A stretch of 64,000 nucleotides of DNA, from contig JAGOSC010000001.1 in NCBI GenBank assembly GCA_018062515.1, forward strand, positions 1-64,000. The letters run 5' to 3'. The position numbers and the translations under genes were made by a program. Shown one piece after another: positions 43,950-55,637 of the stretch. How positions within the stretch are numbered: the first letter of the stretch is position 1; each line of letters begins with the position of its first letter. A model generated the notes under the pieces. That model was not told the DNA's origin. It saw nothing but the letters and a program-made list of their open reading frames with translations, and made no database searches. The stretch is from Candidatus Omnitrophota bacterium. Its GTDB lineage: Bacteria; Omnitrophota; Gorgyraeia; Zapsychrales; Zapsychraceae.

Positions 43950-46889
43950 TTAATTGCTGGTCGGTGTTGAGACAGGCGCAGGGTGTTCCGCAGGCGCATC
44001 GGATAAATGCATGAGAAAATTGCGTAATACCCGAATCTGTTCATTTTCATCACCATTGAGGACGTCAGGCGGTCCTGACTCGTTGAAATTACTAGGATCA
44101 AAAAATGTAGGCATTTTTGTCCCGGGTACAAGAGCTGGAGGGTTTTTAATCCATTCAATCATCCATTCCGGCTGCAAACGTGTTTTTGCCAAAGCTAAAT
44201 CAGGCGCCCATGAATCCTGCGAGCCCGTCGGGAGTTTATTTCCGACAACGTGACATTTGGTACAATCCAAATATTCAGCAGAAAATAATTTCTCAGCAGC
44301 AGCATACTCTTCCGGTGAAATACTTGTATCAGAATCAAGTTTAAACGCGAATTGATCTCCGTCGATGGTTTGAAAGTATTTAACCAAAGTATTTAAATGA
44401 GCCGTATTGAAATTAAACGTCGGCATCTTTACTCTTAGCCAAGGCCTAATATTTTCCTTTGGCTCATGCAAAAACTTAAATAACCATTCGGGATTTAACT
44501 TTTTACCCGTGCCCAATAAATTCGGCGGACTGAAACTGTCCCGTTCTTTAATCGCTTCGTTTTCTGTTTTTCCTTCATATTCTTTAAGCCATGTTTCCAC
44601 CGTCGCTGCAATCGTCCCGCCACTGTTATCAATAACGTGACAACCCATACAATTAAATTGCGCGATTAATTCCTGTCCTTGTTCTTTAAGCAACATTTCC
44701 GGCGTTCGCGGAACTTTCTTTAGGACAACCATATCATCATTAACGAAACCTAACAAAGCCGTAACAATCGCTTCAACTTCATCATCCTTAAAATGGAAAT
44801 TAGGCATGACCAATTTTTCATCCGGGGCTTTAATTTTCCCTTTATCAAAAACGCGCGGATCTTTTAATTTATGTGTATACCAAGATTCTTTGCTGTGGTC
44901 GATATGAAGGAAACCAAAATCAAATTTATGAATCGATTTACTTGATTCTTCCGTTAATTCAACACCGATCGGTTTATAATTTTCAAATCCTTTAATAGTG
45001 TGACAACTATAGCAGCCATATTGACCGATTAATTTCTCGCCGGAAAACTGTAATTTTTCTTCCAGTTTCATGCTGATCAATTTTTTATTGGCGCCTTGAT
45101 CGGTTTCGGCGCGTTTTAAAAATCCAAGGACAATGTCATTAAGTACATGTTCATCGACGGCGGGTATGGCCTTAGCTTCAAACTTAGCATTCTTTCCTTG
45201 AATAAGATATTGGGTGATATCCGACGCTTCCTGATCTGTTAAACGGAAGTCAGGCATCTTTGTTTCCGGATGATAACGATTCGGATCCTTGAGCCAATCA
45301 TAAAGCCACTCGGGAGATGTTTTCGAGCCCAAACCGATTAAATTCGGACCATATCGACGTCGGACTGAATCAATATTAGCTTTATCTTCTGTCGGTTCAG
45401 GTTGAACATTATGACAAGCAAAACAACCAACCGACTTAACTAACTTTTCACCATTTTTAGCATCGCCATTAACTGGTATTTTTTTCAGAGCAAATTCGGT
45501 GCTGTTTCCAAATAAATAAGACACAATCGCATGGATTTCCTGTTCAGAGCGTTTCTTCGACGCCGGATCACTATTATTTGACTGATTAAAGTATGCGGGC
45601 ATCATCGTATTGTGACGGAAAGAATGCGGATCATTAATCCAGCGATAGGCCCATTCTTTAGAAAACTTATTGTGCAATTTAGTTAAATCAGGCCCAGGTT
45701 TTTTCCAATCAGAATAACGTTCAATGTCATGACAAGCAAAACAACCGGCCTTTTCGATTAAATTTAATCCAAGACTGAGTTTTTCAGCACCTTTAATAGG
45801 GAATTCACCGCTGTGACATTTAAAACAGCCCGCTTGAACAAACGGCAAAGGCAGCATGGGATCTTCCCATAACTCCATTTGATGATATTTGTATTTATGC
45901 GTCCACTCATCCTTTTGTTGAGCTGAAGATGGCACGTGAACAGCACCATTAAAACTCGTTCCCCGCGCCCGGCCGCCATGACAGGTTGTACAACCAAATT
46001 CTTCTATAGGATGCTTCGAATCTTTCCCGACGTAAAGTTCAAGATTAGGGTGTGTTCGAAATGGCTGAATCTCATTTTTATAATCTGGATTGGTAATACC
46101 TAAGTGGCATGTCACACAACGCTCCACCTTGGGGATACCCATAAAATTGACATTGTCTTTTAAATCCCGCAAAACAATTTGTTCAATTTTATTATTTGGA
46201 TTGGCTAAATCAATGATAGGTAAATCGCGTACCCCATTGGCAATTTGATTCGCAAAACTCATTTGGGCGGGATCAATTTTAGCGAGCTTTCTTTCTAATA
46301 ATTCTTTCTTTCCGGCTATTTTATTTTTTTGACGCTCAATTTGCTTAAGCTGCTCGCCGCATTGCGCTAATATATCTGTTTTTCCTTTAAGTTGAGTGGT
46401 AACGTTTTGAACTTTGAGATTCAGGCCGGTAACCATCTTATCCAATACTTGATAATTATTTTTATATTTGCTGGTTTGATGTTCATGATTTGCTTCTGCA
46501 TGTTCAAATTTGTATTTGGCCGCGTCTAACTCGGCTTTTTTAAATTTATAGGTCTGTTCTACAAGGGTTAACTGGGCTTGAAGATTTTGAATCTCAGAGT
46601 TAATGGTTGTTTGCGTGGTGCAGGTTTTGGTATAATCTTGTTTACTTTTCTCAAAATCCTCGACGATCTTTTTGTATTCTTCTTGACTATTTAAATTTAT
46701 TTCCTCTTTATCGAGCTTTATACGGGCCTTTTCGACTTCCATCTCTCTAAACTGAATCTGATACTTTTTCCATTCACGGTCATAATCTCTCAAAAACATG
46801 ATTGTGATGGTGCCCAATAAAACCATGCTAGCTAGGGCAAATAGTACGTTCAGCTTTTCTGTATTATAATGACGTTCGTCTTTTCCCAC
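43950..46889 (-). CDS. membrane-anchored octaheme c-type cytochrome with long coiled coil
   Basis: A 979-residue protein. An N-terminal membrane helix (about 13-34) is followed by a charged, heptad-like coiled-coil stretch (about 38-210) and then eight CxxCH sites at C258, C300, C355, C383, C489, C626, C747 and C876. The last five lie in repeated cytochrome c domains of about 100-120 residues, each with a PEW- or EWxxxW-like helix and a KMP-type methionine (for example WLYDWLKDPNRYHPETKMPD), probably the sixth ligand. The first three sites form a compact triheme head. It is placed directly after cytochrome b, so it likely replaces cytochrome c1 and collects electrons for the oxidase. Confidence 0.88.
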   Translation of the reverse strand: MGKDERHYNTEKLNVLFALASMVLLGTITIMFLRDYDREWKKYQIQFREMEVEKARIKLDKEEINLNSQEEYKKIVEDFEKSKQDYTKTCTTQTTINSEIQNLQAQLTLVEQTYKFKKAELDAAKYKFEHAEANHEHQTSKYKNNYQVLDKMVTGLNLKVQNVTTQLKGKTDILAQCGEQLKQIERQKNKIAGKKELLERKLAKIDPAQMSFANQIANGVRDLPIIDLANPNNKIEQIVLRDLKDNVNFMGIPKVERCVTCHLGITNPDYKNEIQPFRTHPNLELYVGKDSKHPIEEFGCTTCHGGRARGTSFNGAVHVPSSAQQKDEWTHKYKYHQMELWEDPMLPLPFVQAGCFKCHSGEFPIKGAEKLSLGLNLIEKAGCFACHDIERYSDWKKPGPDLTKLHNKFSKEWAYRWINDPHSFRHNTMMPAYFNQSNNSDPASKKRSEQEIHAIVSYLFGNSTEFALKKIPVNGDAKNGEKLVKSVGCFACHNVQPEPTEDKANIDSVRRRYGPNLIGLGSKTSPEWLYDWLKDPNRYHPETKMPDFRLTDQEASDITQYLIQGKNAKFEAKAIPAVDEHVLNDIVLGFLKRAETDQGANKKLISMKLEEKLQFSGEKLIGQYGCYSCHTIKGFENYKPIGVELTEESSKSIHKFDFGFLHIDHSKESWYTHKLKDPRVFDKGKIKAPDEKLVMPNFHFKDDEVEAIVTALLGFVNDDMVVLKKVPRTPEMLLKEQGQELIAQFNCMGCHVIDNSGGTIAATVETWLKEYEGKTENEAIKERDSFSPPNLLGTGKKLNPEWLFKFLHEPKENIRPWLRVKMPTFNFNTAHLNTLVKYFQTIDGDQFAFKLDSDTSISPEEYAAAEKLFSAEYLDCTKCHVVGNKLPTGSQDSWAPDLALAKTRLQPEWMIEWIKNPPALVPGTKMPTFFDPSNFNESGPPDVLNGDENEQIRVLRNFLMHLSDAPAEHPAPVSTPTSN

Positions 46890-46906
46890 TTGAACCCTTA
46901 AGTAAA

Positions 46907-48025
46907 TTAAATATTAAAGAAAAATTCCGGAATGGCGATAATGTACTTCACGTTAAACGCCCAGCGCAAAAGCATTTTAATCGGTAAGCTAGCTGTCAAT
47001 AACAGGAGAACAACAAACACGCTGTATCGCAATGGTCCCAAATTTTTATATACATTTTTTAATAATGTTTTTGATAAAAGCCACGGCATACCCGCGAGGT
47101 AAATAAATAGGACGATAAAACCTCCAACCTCTCTTAAAAGGATATTTGTCGGCAACTCTCTCTTCATCCATATCATATAAATATATTCAGAAAGATTTAT
47201 GTTCGTCAACGCTTCTAACTTATGCAAATCCCAGTATTCAAAAGGCCCGAAGAAATTCCAGTTTGGTCCACGCAAAAATGTTCCGACGGTGATTAAGAAC
47301 ATCCATAATACCAACCATAAGAACATAAAAATCGATATAGCCATGCGCCGTTCTTGAAATGTGTAATAACCGCAGCCCTTTTTATTATTATCAATATAAG
47401 GTATCGACATTAAACCAAACATAATAATCGACGGAAACACGACACCGGCTAACCATGGATCAAAATAAACAAGCATTTCCTGAAGCCCAAGAAAATACCA
47501 TGGGGCTTTGGAAGGATTAGGTGAAACCGCCGGGTTAGCGGCTTCTTCAATGGGTGCTTGCAGCGACATCGCCCATACAAGGAGTAACGCAGAACACAAT
47601 ATTATACAAATAAATTCAATGTAAACCAGATCCGGCCAAACGAGAATTTTTTCCTTAGCGTCTTCTGCTTCATTTGGTCTTTGTCCGGCGGCAATACGGG
47701 CATCATTGTCATAACCTTGTTTCATGGATAACCACAAGAAAAAAACAATCAGAAACAAAAGCCCGACGATCGGCACATTATCGGGTTTCGTTACAATTTT
47801 TCGAAAATTAGGATCCGTTATCCCAAAACAAAAAAATGCAAAAAGTGTGGATAATAGAGCAACACCCCCTGCATTCGTCCAAAGTTTATAGATACGTAGG
47901 CGCTGATTAATTTTTAAAAAGAAATCATTGATGGGAAAAATAAGCAGGTAAATTCCGACGAGAACTGGAAAAAGAATCCGCGGATTTGTTACGTGATTAA
48001 TAAATTCTTTGATTGAGTCGATCAT
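46907..48025 (-). CDS. cytochrome b C-terminal subunit (subunit IV-like), extended
   Basis: A 372-residue membrane protein with about eight helices: three N-terminal ones of uncertain origin (about 13-32, 47-72, 85-100), then a subunit IV-like core. The quinol-site loop reads NPSKAPWYFLGLQEMLVYF, where the usual PEWY is APWY, so the Glu of that motif is missing. Several His- and Arg-free helices and a C-terminal ~35-residue helix follow. It is 38 nt downstream of the cytochrome b gene and partners it as in split b6/subunit IV complexes. Confidence 0.87.
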   Translation of the reverse strand: MIDSIKEFINHVTNPRILFPVLVGIYLLIFPINDFFLKINQRLRIYKLWTNAGGVALLSTLFAFFCFGITDPNFRKIVTKPDNVPIVGLLFLIVFFLWLSMKQGYDNDARIAAGQRPNEAEDAKEKILVWPDLVYIEFICIILCSALLLVWAMSLQAPIEEAANPAVSPNPSKAPWYFLGLQEMLVYFDPWLAGVVFPSIIMFGLMSIPYIDNNKKGCGYYTFQERRMAISIFMFLWLVLWMFLITVGTFLRGPNWNFFGPFEYWDLHKLEALTNINLSEYIYMIWMKRELPTNILLREVGGFIVLFIYLAGMPWLLSKTLLKNVYKNLGPLRYSVFVVLLLLTASLPIKMLLRWAFNVKYIIAIPEFFFNI

Positions 48026-48063
48026 AAGTTTATTACTTTATTTTTTTACGAAATATTTTCCGA

Positions 48064-48858
48064 TTAGACTGGCCCGGAAATTCCGCCGTCTTTTCTTACG
48101 CGCCAGAAATGGATAATCATAAAAATCATAACAACGAATGGCAATCCTATACAGTGAAGAACATAGAACCGCAACAAAGCCGCCTCACCGACGAAACGGC
48201 CGCCTAACATCGCAAACTTCGCATCGCTGCTCGACGTGACAAAATTAACATCACCGATCGCTAAAAGGCCTGAACCGGGTCCCGACGTCCCGACAAACGG
48301 TGTCGCCCCAGCCATGTTTGATCCGACGGTGATAGCCCAAATTGCTAATTGATCCCATGGTAATAAATATCCGGTAAAGCTTAAAAGCATTGTTAAAACT
48401 AATAAGACAACACCAATTGACCAATTAAATTCACGAGGAGGTTTATAAGAACCTGTCATGAAAACTCGGAACATATGCAGCCAAACCGTAATAACCATCA
48501 AGTGAGCACCCCAACGATGAATTTCTCGCATGATACCTAAAGGAACTTGTTCGCGTAAATCAATAATATCGCCGTACGCATATTCGACCGTCGGACGATA
48601 ATAAAACATAAGAAGAATTCCGGTCACTGTCATGACGAGAAAAATAAAAAATGATAATCCGCCCATACACCATGTATATTTGACTTTTACGGCATGCTTA
48701 GGTAAACGCACCGGATGAAGATGAAGAAAAACGCCATTTAACATGACCATCATCCGTTGTCGGCGAGTTTTCGGAACACCCGTACGGAAAACAGCTTTCC
48801 AAACTTGGGTTCCGACTATGTATTTCTGAAATTCTTTCCACTTACTATTTTCCGACAT
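48064..48858 (-). CDS. cytochrome b (b6-type N-terminal subunit)
   Basis: A 264-residue di-haem cytochrome b of the split type. The first haem pair is IHRW and LHMFRVF, 14 residues apart; the second pair is LHCIG and IIHFWRV, 15 apart, which is the b6 spacing (bc1 has 14). [14 protein letters not shown] and [16 protein letters not shown] are strongly conserved. C64 in WCMGGLSFF stands where cytochrome b6 has its haem ci cysteine. The N-terminal ~55 residues are longer than b6 and basic. The gene follows the Rieske gene by 14 nt, ATG behind AGGAGG. Confidence 0.93.
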   Translation of the reverse strand: MSENSKWKEFQKYIVGTQVWKAVFRTGVPKTRRQRMMVMLNGVFLHLHPVRLPKHAVKVKYTWCMGGLSFFIFLVMTVTGILLMFYYRPTVEYAYGDIIDLREQVPLGIMREIHRWGAHLMVITVWLHMFRVFMTGSYKPPREFNWSIGVVLLVLTMLLSFTGYLLPWDQLAIWAITVGSNMAGATPFVGTSGPGSGLLAIGDVNFVTSSSDAKFAMLGGRFVGEAALLRFYVLHCIGLPFVVMIFMIIHFWRVRKDGGISGPV

Positions 48859-48872
48859 GTACTTCCTCCTAG

Positions 48873-49499
48873 CTAAACCTGAACAAAAGATTCAGGATCG
48901 CTCCACTCGCCTTTTTCCTGCTGAAATTTTTTTGTTTTGTCGACGACCAATTCTCCGTCGTCGCCTAAAGTAATCTTAAAACGCTCCAAAGGCCGTGGCG
49001 CTGGTCCTTCAAAATTAACACCGGTTTTATAAAATCCGCTTCCGTGGCAGGGACATTTAAACTTCGCCTCGCTGGATAACCAATTCGGCGTGCAACCAAG
49101 ATGTGTACAATATGTCGATAAAACGTAAATTTTTTCCGGATCCCGAACTATCCAAGCGCCTTGAGTTTCTTTATAACGTTCGGAAACCTCGCCGCTGACA
49201 TAATCATCGGGACGACCAGCTCTAAAAGATTGTTTGGGTTCAAATAAAACATTCGGGAAAAGATAACGAAGGACAAGTGTTCCATATCCGGCGAGAACAG
49301 CAGCAAATGCCGCCCAACCTAATGTTGACCACTTAATAAATGTCCGTCGGTCCATATTTTCAGGAACTTGCTGAACAGCATTAGCCGGCGATGAATTCAC
49401 GATTTTGGAACTTTCAGCCAATTGTGAAACAGTGACACCAACTTGTTTTGGATTTAACTCTTTTTGAGGATCTTTATTTTGCGGGGTATCTTGACTCAT
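48873..49499 (-). CDS. Rieske iron-sulfur protein
   Basis: [2Fe-2S] subunit of the quinol:cytochrome c reductase, 208 residues. The N-terminal ~48 residues are cytoplasmic and Gln/Pro-rich, followed by a twin-arginine-like motif MDRRTFIKW and a membrane helix (about 60-80), the usual Tat-type anchor. The cluster-binding boxes are CTHLGC and CPCHGSGF, including both disulfide cysteines. It precedes cytochrome b and follows the HEAT-repeat gene by 9 nt. Confidence 0.94.
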   Translation of the reverse strand: MSQDTPQNKDPQKELNPKQVGVTVSQLAESSKIVNSSPANAVQQVPENMDRRTFIKWSTLGWAAFAAVLAGYGTLVLRYLFPNVLFEPKQSFRAGRPDDYVSGEVSERYKETQGAWIVRDPEKIYVLSTYCTHLGCTPNWLSSEAKFKCPCHGSGFYKTGVNFEGPAPRPLERFKITLGDDGELVVDKTKKFQQEKGEWSDPESFVQV

Positions 49500-49508
49500 G
49501 CTACGCGA

Positions 49509-50375
49509 TTAATCCTTTATTAACTTTAGGGCTGCGGCCCTTACTTTCATATTTTGATCACTGATCGACAATTTATTTAATTGGTCTTTTATCGCTTGAT
49601 CGTTAATCAAATCACAGGCTTCAATCGTGGCAATTATCAGATTATTGGCTTCGTTCTGATCCACTTCAGCAAATTGACTAAGGTATTGTCGGTCTAGGAG
49701 TTTCAACAAAATTTCCTTACCAGAATCATCTCTCATTTTTGCTAAAGATATGCCTGAACCCCATTGTACATTGGGTTCAACATCTTTCAATCCTTTTCTT
49801 AAAAAAATGATTGATGACTCATTATTTAGGTTCCCGAGAGCAGCGACGGTGATGGATCGAATCCTCGCATTATTATTTTCCATGAAAGGAAATAATACAT
49901 CCGCATTTTCTTTTATTCCTAACATTCCAATGGCGTAAATCAAACCAGGTAGGTTCTCTTCCTTTTCATCTTTAAGCCCATCGACTAACACTTTACTGAA
50001 GGCCGGATTTTTTGTGCGTCCCATCGCTAACGCTAAATACTGACGCACTCTCCCGTCGTCGTGCTTCGCTCCTTCAAAGGCATGAATCAATTCATTTATA
50101 AATCGCTCATCGTGCGGAACCAGCGTCGGGGTGGAAAGAATTTTTGATAATTCAAACGCACCTTGCCAGCGCTTCTCTTGTCCACCGATTTTTACATCTT
50201 CCAAGTAATCATACACACTACGATTTTCTTGAGTGAGCAATTTGATGCCGGTAAACAATACGACGGAAAAAACCGCAATTAAGAAGGGAATAATAAAAAA
50301 AGAATGAACAATTACTCTCAAAAAAGGTTTTTCTTCTTTTACTTCCATCGCTGGTTGATCTTTAAGGTCTGGCAT
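49509..50375 (-). CDS. membrane-anchored HEAT-repeat protein
   Basis: A 288-residue protein with an N-terminal membrane helix (about 21-44, SFFIIPFLIAVFSVVLFTGI) and then four to five helical HEAT-like repeats: DDGRVRQYLALAMGRTKNPA, KEENLPGLIYAIGMLGIKEN, NARIRSITVAALGNLNNESS, EPNVQWGSGISLAKMRDDSG and a last one. Such domains bind proteins. It lies directly between atpC and the Rieske gene. A scaffold or assembly role for the reductase, or a link to the ATP synthase, is inferred from place alone. Confidence 0.8.
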   Translation of the reverse strand: MPDLKDQPAMEVKEEKPFLRVIVHSFFIIPFLIAVFSVVLFTGIKLLTQENRSVYDYLEDVKIGGQEKRWQGAFELSKILSTPTLVPHDERFINELIHAFEGAKHDDGRVRQYLALAMGRTKNPAFSKVLVDGLKDEKEENLPGLIYAIGMLGIKENADVLFPFMENNNARIRSITVAALGNLNNESSIIFLRKGLKDVEPNVQWGSGISLAKMRDDSGKEILLKLLDRQYLSQFAEVDQNEANNLIIATIEACDLINDQAIKDQLNKLSISDQNMKVRAAALKLIKD

Positions 50376-50403
50376 TTAAATTCCCAAGAAAATAATTAAA
50401 CTG

Positions 50404-50696
50404 TTAATTCAGAAGTTGTTTCGCTTCGGCTAAAGATGAAGCCTTAGTTGCTTTATCCGTAAGCAATAAAGCTTCTGATTTATGATTAACTTCAAATATT
50501 CCCGGCGCTATAGAATAAAATATTTCAGCGCCTTCCTGAAGAATGCGGACGACTCCCTTTGTCAGTTTAGAGGCGATCGGAGCGTGGCGGTTCAAGACAC
50601 CGAATGAACCCTGAACGCCTGGAACCGACACAGACTCGACGGGGCCTTTAAATATTTTTCCTTCAGGAGTAATGATCGTTAGATCAAACGAGGTCA

Positions 50697-50697
<1 letters not shown>
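50404..50697 (-). CDS. atpC: ATP synthase epsilon subunit
   Basis: A short, 97-residue epsilon subunit consisting of the N-terminal beta-barrel (FDLTIITPEGKIFKGPVESV, VPGVQGSFGVLNRHAPI) and only a short helical part at the C-terminus. Full-length bacterial epsilon subunits have about 130-140 residues with two inhibitory C-terminal helices. The short form suggests weak or no epsilon-type auto-inhibition. The stop at 50404 is clean; the gene abuts atpD. Confidence 0.92.
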
Positions 50698-52124
<1,427 letters not shown>

Positions 52125-52129
52125 TTAAC

Positions 52130-52999
52130 TTATTTAATTGCCTCAGCCCCGGCGACGATTTCAATTAATTCCGTCGTGATGGATGCCTGTCGGGCGCGGT
52201 TTCTTAATAATGTATACCGATTAATCATATCTGACGCATTTTTTGTCGCATTATCCATGGCCGCCATTCTGGCTCCATGTTCACCAGCCGAATTTTCAAG
52301 TAATGAAAAATAAATCTTAAAATATAAATAATGCGGAATTAAAAATTCCAATAATTCTTCAGCCTCGGGTTCAAAAATATATTCTTTCGGTCTTTCCACT
52401 TTTTCATCGACTAACTCGGCCGGGTCAATCGGCAATACCTTTTCAAAAACAGTTTTTTGGGAAATTGGGCTTAAAAAATGATTGTACACCGTGTAAACCT
52501 CGTCGAATTTACGGTCGATGAAGTCTTTCACGATATCTTCTCCGATCCGCTTAGCCGTTTCAAATTTTGGTGTGGCCGTAACATCTTCATAATAATTACG
52601 GACATTTTCTTTCTTCTTAAAAAATTGATAACCTCGTCGCCCGCAAAAACTAAGTGATATGGTCTGATATTTTTTACGGTTTTCATTAACCCAATGAAAC
52701 ACACGTTTGTTCGCATTATTATTAAAAGCCCCGCATAATCCGCGATCCGACGTGATCACCAAAATAAGCACATTGTTCACCGCCGGCCGGGTGACAAGTA
52801 ATGGATGCATGGTTGAGCTCACTGCCGCTGATATACGTGCCGTCATCTCGGCAAGACCTTGCGCGTATAATTTCGCGTTACTTTGCGCTTCCTGAGCCCG
52901 ACGAAGTTTACTCGCGGCGACCATTTTCATCGTGCGCGTAATCTTCTTCGTGTTCTTAAGACTCTTTAACTTATTATTAAATTCCTTAATACTAGCCAT
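52130..52999 (-). CDS. atpG: ATP synthase gamma subunit
   Basis: Central stalk subunit, 289 residues. It begins with [20 protein letters not shown] and [15 protein letters not shown] and ends with [18 protein letters not shown] and [20 protein letters not shown], the two helical ends of the coiled coil. The ATG overlaps the atpA stop by 8 nt. [18 protein letters not shown] is the conserved centre. Confidence 0.97.
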   Translation of the reverse strand: MASIKEFNNKLKSLKNTKKITRTMKMVAASKLRRAQEAQSNAKLYAQGLAEMTARISAAVSSTMHPLLVTRPAVNNVLILVITSDRGLCGAFNNNANKRVFHWVNENRKKYQTISLSFCGRRGYQFFKKKENVRNYYEDVTATPKFETAKRIGEDIVKDFIDRKFDEVYTVYNHFLSPISQKTVFEKVLPIDPAELVDEKVERPKEYIFEPEAEELLEFLIPHYLYFKIYFSLLENSAGEHGARMAAMDNATKNASDMINRYTLLRNRARQASITTELIEIVAGAEAIK

Positions 53000-54515
53000 T
53001 GGCAGGATAATTCTTATTTTTGAAATTGGTTAATATTTTATCTAATTCTGCTTTAATCTCGTCGGTGATCTTTTGTTCTTTTTCTAATAAACGGATAACA
53101 TCAATATATTCAGCATCAAGCGCGTCATGTAGTTTTAATTCAAATTCACGCACTTTATTGACGGGGATAGTATCCAAATAGCCTTTAACACCAGCATAAA
53201 TGATGACAATCTGTTTGGCAACCGGCAGCGGAGAATAAATTCCTTGTTTGATAATTTGCATGAGACGTTGACCACGTTCCAATTGTTTTCGCGTGGCTTC
53301 ATCCAAGTCAGAAGCAAACTGAGAAAACGCCGCTAATTCACGATACTGCGCCAAATCAAGCCGAAGTGTACCGGCTGTTTGTTTCATGGCTTTAATCTGA
53401 GCATCCCCCCCGACGCGGGAAACAGATATACCGGGATTGATGGCTGGACGCTGACCGGAGTTGAATAAATCAGATTCCAAAAATATTTGTCCGTCGGTGA
53501 TCGAAATAACGTTCGTCGGAATATACGCGGAGACGTCGCCAGCTTGTGTTTCAATAATCGGTAGCGCTGTTAAACTACCAGCACCCTTTTGGTCACTCAT
53601 TTTGGCTGCGCGTTCAAGAAGACGGCTATGTAAATAGAAAATATCACCTGGATAAGCTTCACGGCCCGGCGGTCGTCGTAATAACAATGATAATTGTCGA
53701 TAAGCCTGGGCTTGTTTCGTTAAGTCATCATAAATAATAAGGGCGTGCTTTCCTGAATCACGATAATACTCAGCCATCGCGCATCCGGCATAAGGCGCTA
53801 AAAATTGCATCGGCGCAGGATCTGAGGCCGTAGCCGCGACGATCGTTGTATATTCCATCGCACCATTTTTCTTTAAAGTCTCATGAACCGAGGCCACCGT
53901 CGATCTTTTTTGGCCAATAGCGACATAGAAACAATAAACGCCTTTACCTCGTTGGTTAATAATCGTATCAATAGCGAGCGCTGTTTTACCTGTTTTTCGG
54001 TCACCAATAATAAGCTCTCTTTGTCCTCGTCCAATCGGTGTTAATGCGTCAATAACTTTAATACCCGTCTGTAAAGGTTCGTGAACATTTTTTCTGTCGA
54101 TGATTCCTGGCGCTTTAACTTCAATTTGTCTAAAATCTTTGGTTTGAATCGGCGCCAATCCATCAATGGCTACACCCAACGCGTCGACAATACGTCCGAC
54201 TAAGATTTCTCCGACGGGAACGGAGGCAATCAATTCTGTTCTCTTAACTTGATCTCCCTCTTTAATTCCAATATCGGAACCGAATATGGCGATACCCGCA
54301 TTATCAGATTCAAGATTCAGCACCATCCCCTTAATTCCGTTTGAAAACTCAACTAACTCACCCGCCATAACATTGGCCAATCCGTGAACCCGAGCGATCC
54401 CATCTCCGACGCTGAGAACGGTTCCAACTTCATACGTCTCACCTTTGTTATCAAAATTCGCTAATTGTTTTTTCAATATAGAAGAAATTTCTTCACGCTT
54501 TAATTTCATCGACAT
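52992..54515 (-). CDS. atpA: ATP synthase alpha subunit
   Basis: Regulatory F1 subunit, 507 residues. The P-loop is [39 protein letters not shown] and [20 protein letters not shown] are typical. [20 protein letters not shown] marks the C-terminal half. The gene overlaps atpG by 8 nt and follows atpH by 9 nt. No anomaly. Confidence 0.98.
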   Translation of the reverse strand: MSMKLKREEISSILKKQLANFDNKGETYEVGTVLSVGDGIARVHGLANVMAGELVEFSNGIKGMVLNLESDNAGIAIFGSDIGIKEGDQVKRTELIASVPVGEILVGRIVDALGVAIDGLAPIQTKDFRQIEVKAPGIIDRKNVHEPLQTGIKVIDALTPIGRGQRELIIGDRKTGKTALAIDTIINQRGKGVYCFYVAIGQKRSTVASVHETLKKNGAMEYTTIVAATASDPAPMQFLAPYAGCAMAEYYRDSGKHALIIYDDLTKQAQAYRQLSLLLRRPPGREAYPGDIFYLHSRLLERAAKMSDQKGAGSLTALPIIETQAGDVSAYIPTNVISITDGQIFLESDLFNSGQRPAINPGISVSRVGGDAQIKAMKQTAGTLRLDLAQYRELAAFSQFASDLDEATRKQLERGQRLMQIIKQGIYSPLPVAKQIVIIYAGVKGYLDTIPVNKVREFELKLHDALDAEYIDVIRLLEKEQKITDEIKAELDKILTNFKNKNYPANG

Positions 54516-54524
54516 ATTCAGTCC

Positions 54525-55061
54525 TTACTGGTTTAAAATAGCTGATTTAAATTTCTTTAATTTAGAATCGATACTGTAGTCGTAAACCATGTCATTAATC
54601 TGAACTTTAAATCCGCCCAACATGTTTTCTTGAATGGTTTGTTGTGTCTCAATATTTTTATTTCTTATTTTCTTAAATTTTTCGGTAATTTGATTTACCT
54701 GCGTCTCGGACAAAGCAACTTTACTCTGTATCGTCGCATGGAGAATATCTTTCGATGATAAATATAATGATTCAAACGCCGTACATATGTGTTTTACCAA
54801 TTCCAACCGGTCTTTATCGATTAAGAACAATAAAAAATTGAATGTTTGCGGCTTAAGCCTTCCCTGAAAAACTTCAGTTAACAGGTTCTTTTTTTGCGCC
54901 ACAGTGATAATAGGACTGGATATAAAACGTCTGAAGTCCTCAGAGGCTTGACATAAAATGCTTATTTCATGCAAATCATTGTGAATGTCGTCGATCTGAT
55001 TTGCTTCTTTGGCGGTTTCAAATAACGCTTTCGCGTAGCGTTCGGCGATGATATCAATCAT
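54525..55061 (-). CDS. atpH: ATP synthase delta subunit
   Basis: Peripheral-stalk connector, 178 residues. N-terminal IIAERYAKALFETAKEANQ and the C-terminal GGFKVQINDMVYDYSIDSKL are the family's conserved ends. The start overlaps the atpF stop by 4 nt. Full length. Confidence 0.95.
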   Translation of the reverse strand: MIDIIAERYAKALFETAKEANQIDDIHNDLHEISILCQASEDFRRFISSPIITVAQKKNLLTEVFQGRLKPQTFNFLLFLIDKDRLELVKHICTAFESLYLSSKDILHATIQSKVALSETQVNQITEKFKKIRNKNIETQQTIQENMLGGFKVQINDMVYDYSIDSKLKKFKSAILNQ

Positions 55062-55633
55062 AATTCACTAATATACTGAGAAATAAGTTTTCGACTTTTT
55101 GTTTCATCCAGGTTTTCCTCAATGATTTTGGCGGCCAGCTCGACGGCGATTTCAGCGCTTTCTTGTCTCAAGCGAGCCTGAGCTTCTTTGACTTCTTCTC
55201 TAATATCACGCTGCGCGTTTTCCAAAATGATTTGAGCTTCTTTTTTGGCTTGTTCAGCAATCTGGTTAGCTGCTTCTTTAGCAGCCTTCCTTGAATCTTC
55301 GATGATCCCTTTAGCCGCTGATTCCGCTTCTCTTATTATTTGCTGTTGCTTCGCGGCAAGGCTTTCCATTTCTGTTTTGATCTTGTCCGCGTCTTCCACC
55401 GATTTCTTGATGTATTGCTCGCGCGAATCCAGCGCGGCTAAAATCGGTTTCCAGGCAAACTTCGACAACAAAAATAAAAGTATGAAAAAGCAGCCCCATG
55501 TGACCATCATTAATTGGAGATCCGTCGTCAAGAATCCGGGCAGTTCTGAGCTATGCGGATCAGCATGCGGCGTTACGCCGATTGATTCCGTTGTTTCGTG
55601 CGTCGTTTCGTGTATCACCGTTGTTTCATTCAT
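55058..55633 (-). CDS. atpF: ATP synthase b subunit
   Basis: Peripheral stalk, 191 residues: one membrane helix (about 38-58, LMMVTWGCFFILLFLLSKFA) followed by a long charged coiled coil that ends LISQYISEL. The extra ~35-residue N-terminal stretch (rich in Thr, Glu and His) before the helix is longer than in E. coli. AWKPILAALDSREQYIKKS is the conserved post-helix motif. It lies 4 nt after atpE. Confidence 0.95.
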   Translation of the reverse strand: MNETTVIHETTHETTESIGVTPHADPHSSELPGFLTTDLQLMMVTWGCFFILLFLLSKFAWKPILAALDSREQYIKKSVEDADKIKTEMESLAAKQQQIIREAESAAKGIIEDSRKAAKEAANQIAEQAKKEAQIILENAQRDIREEVKEAQARLRQESAEIAVELAAKIIEENLDETKSRKLISQYISEL

Positions 55634-55637
55634 AGGG

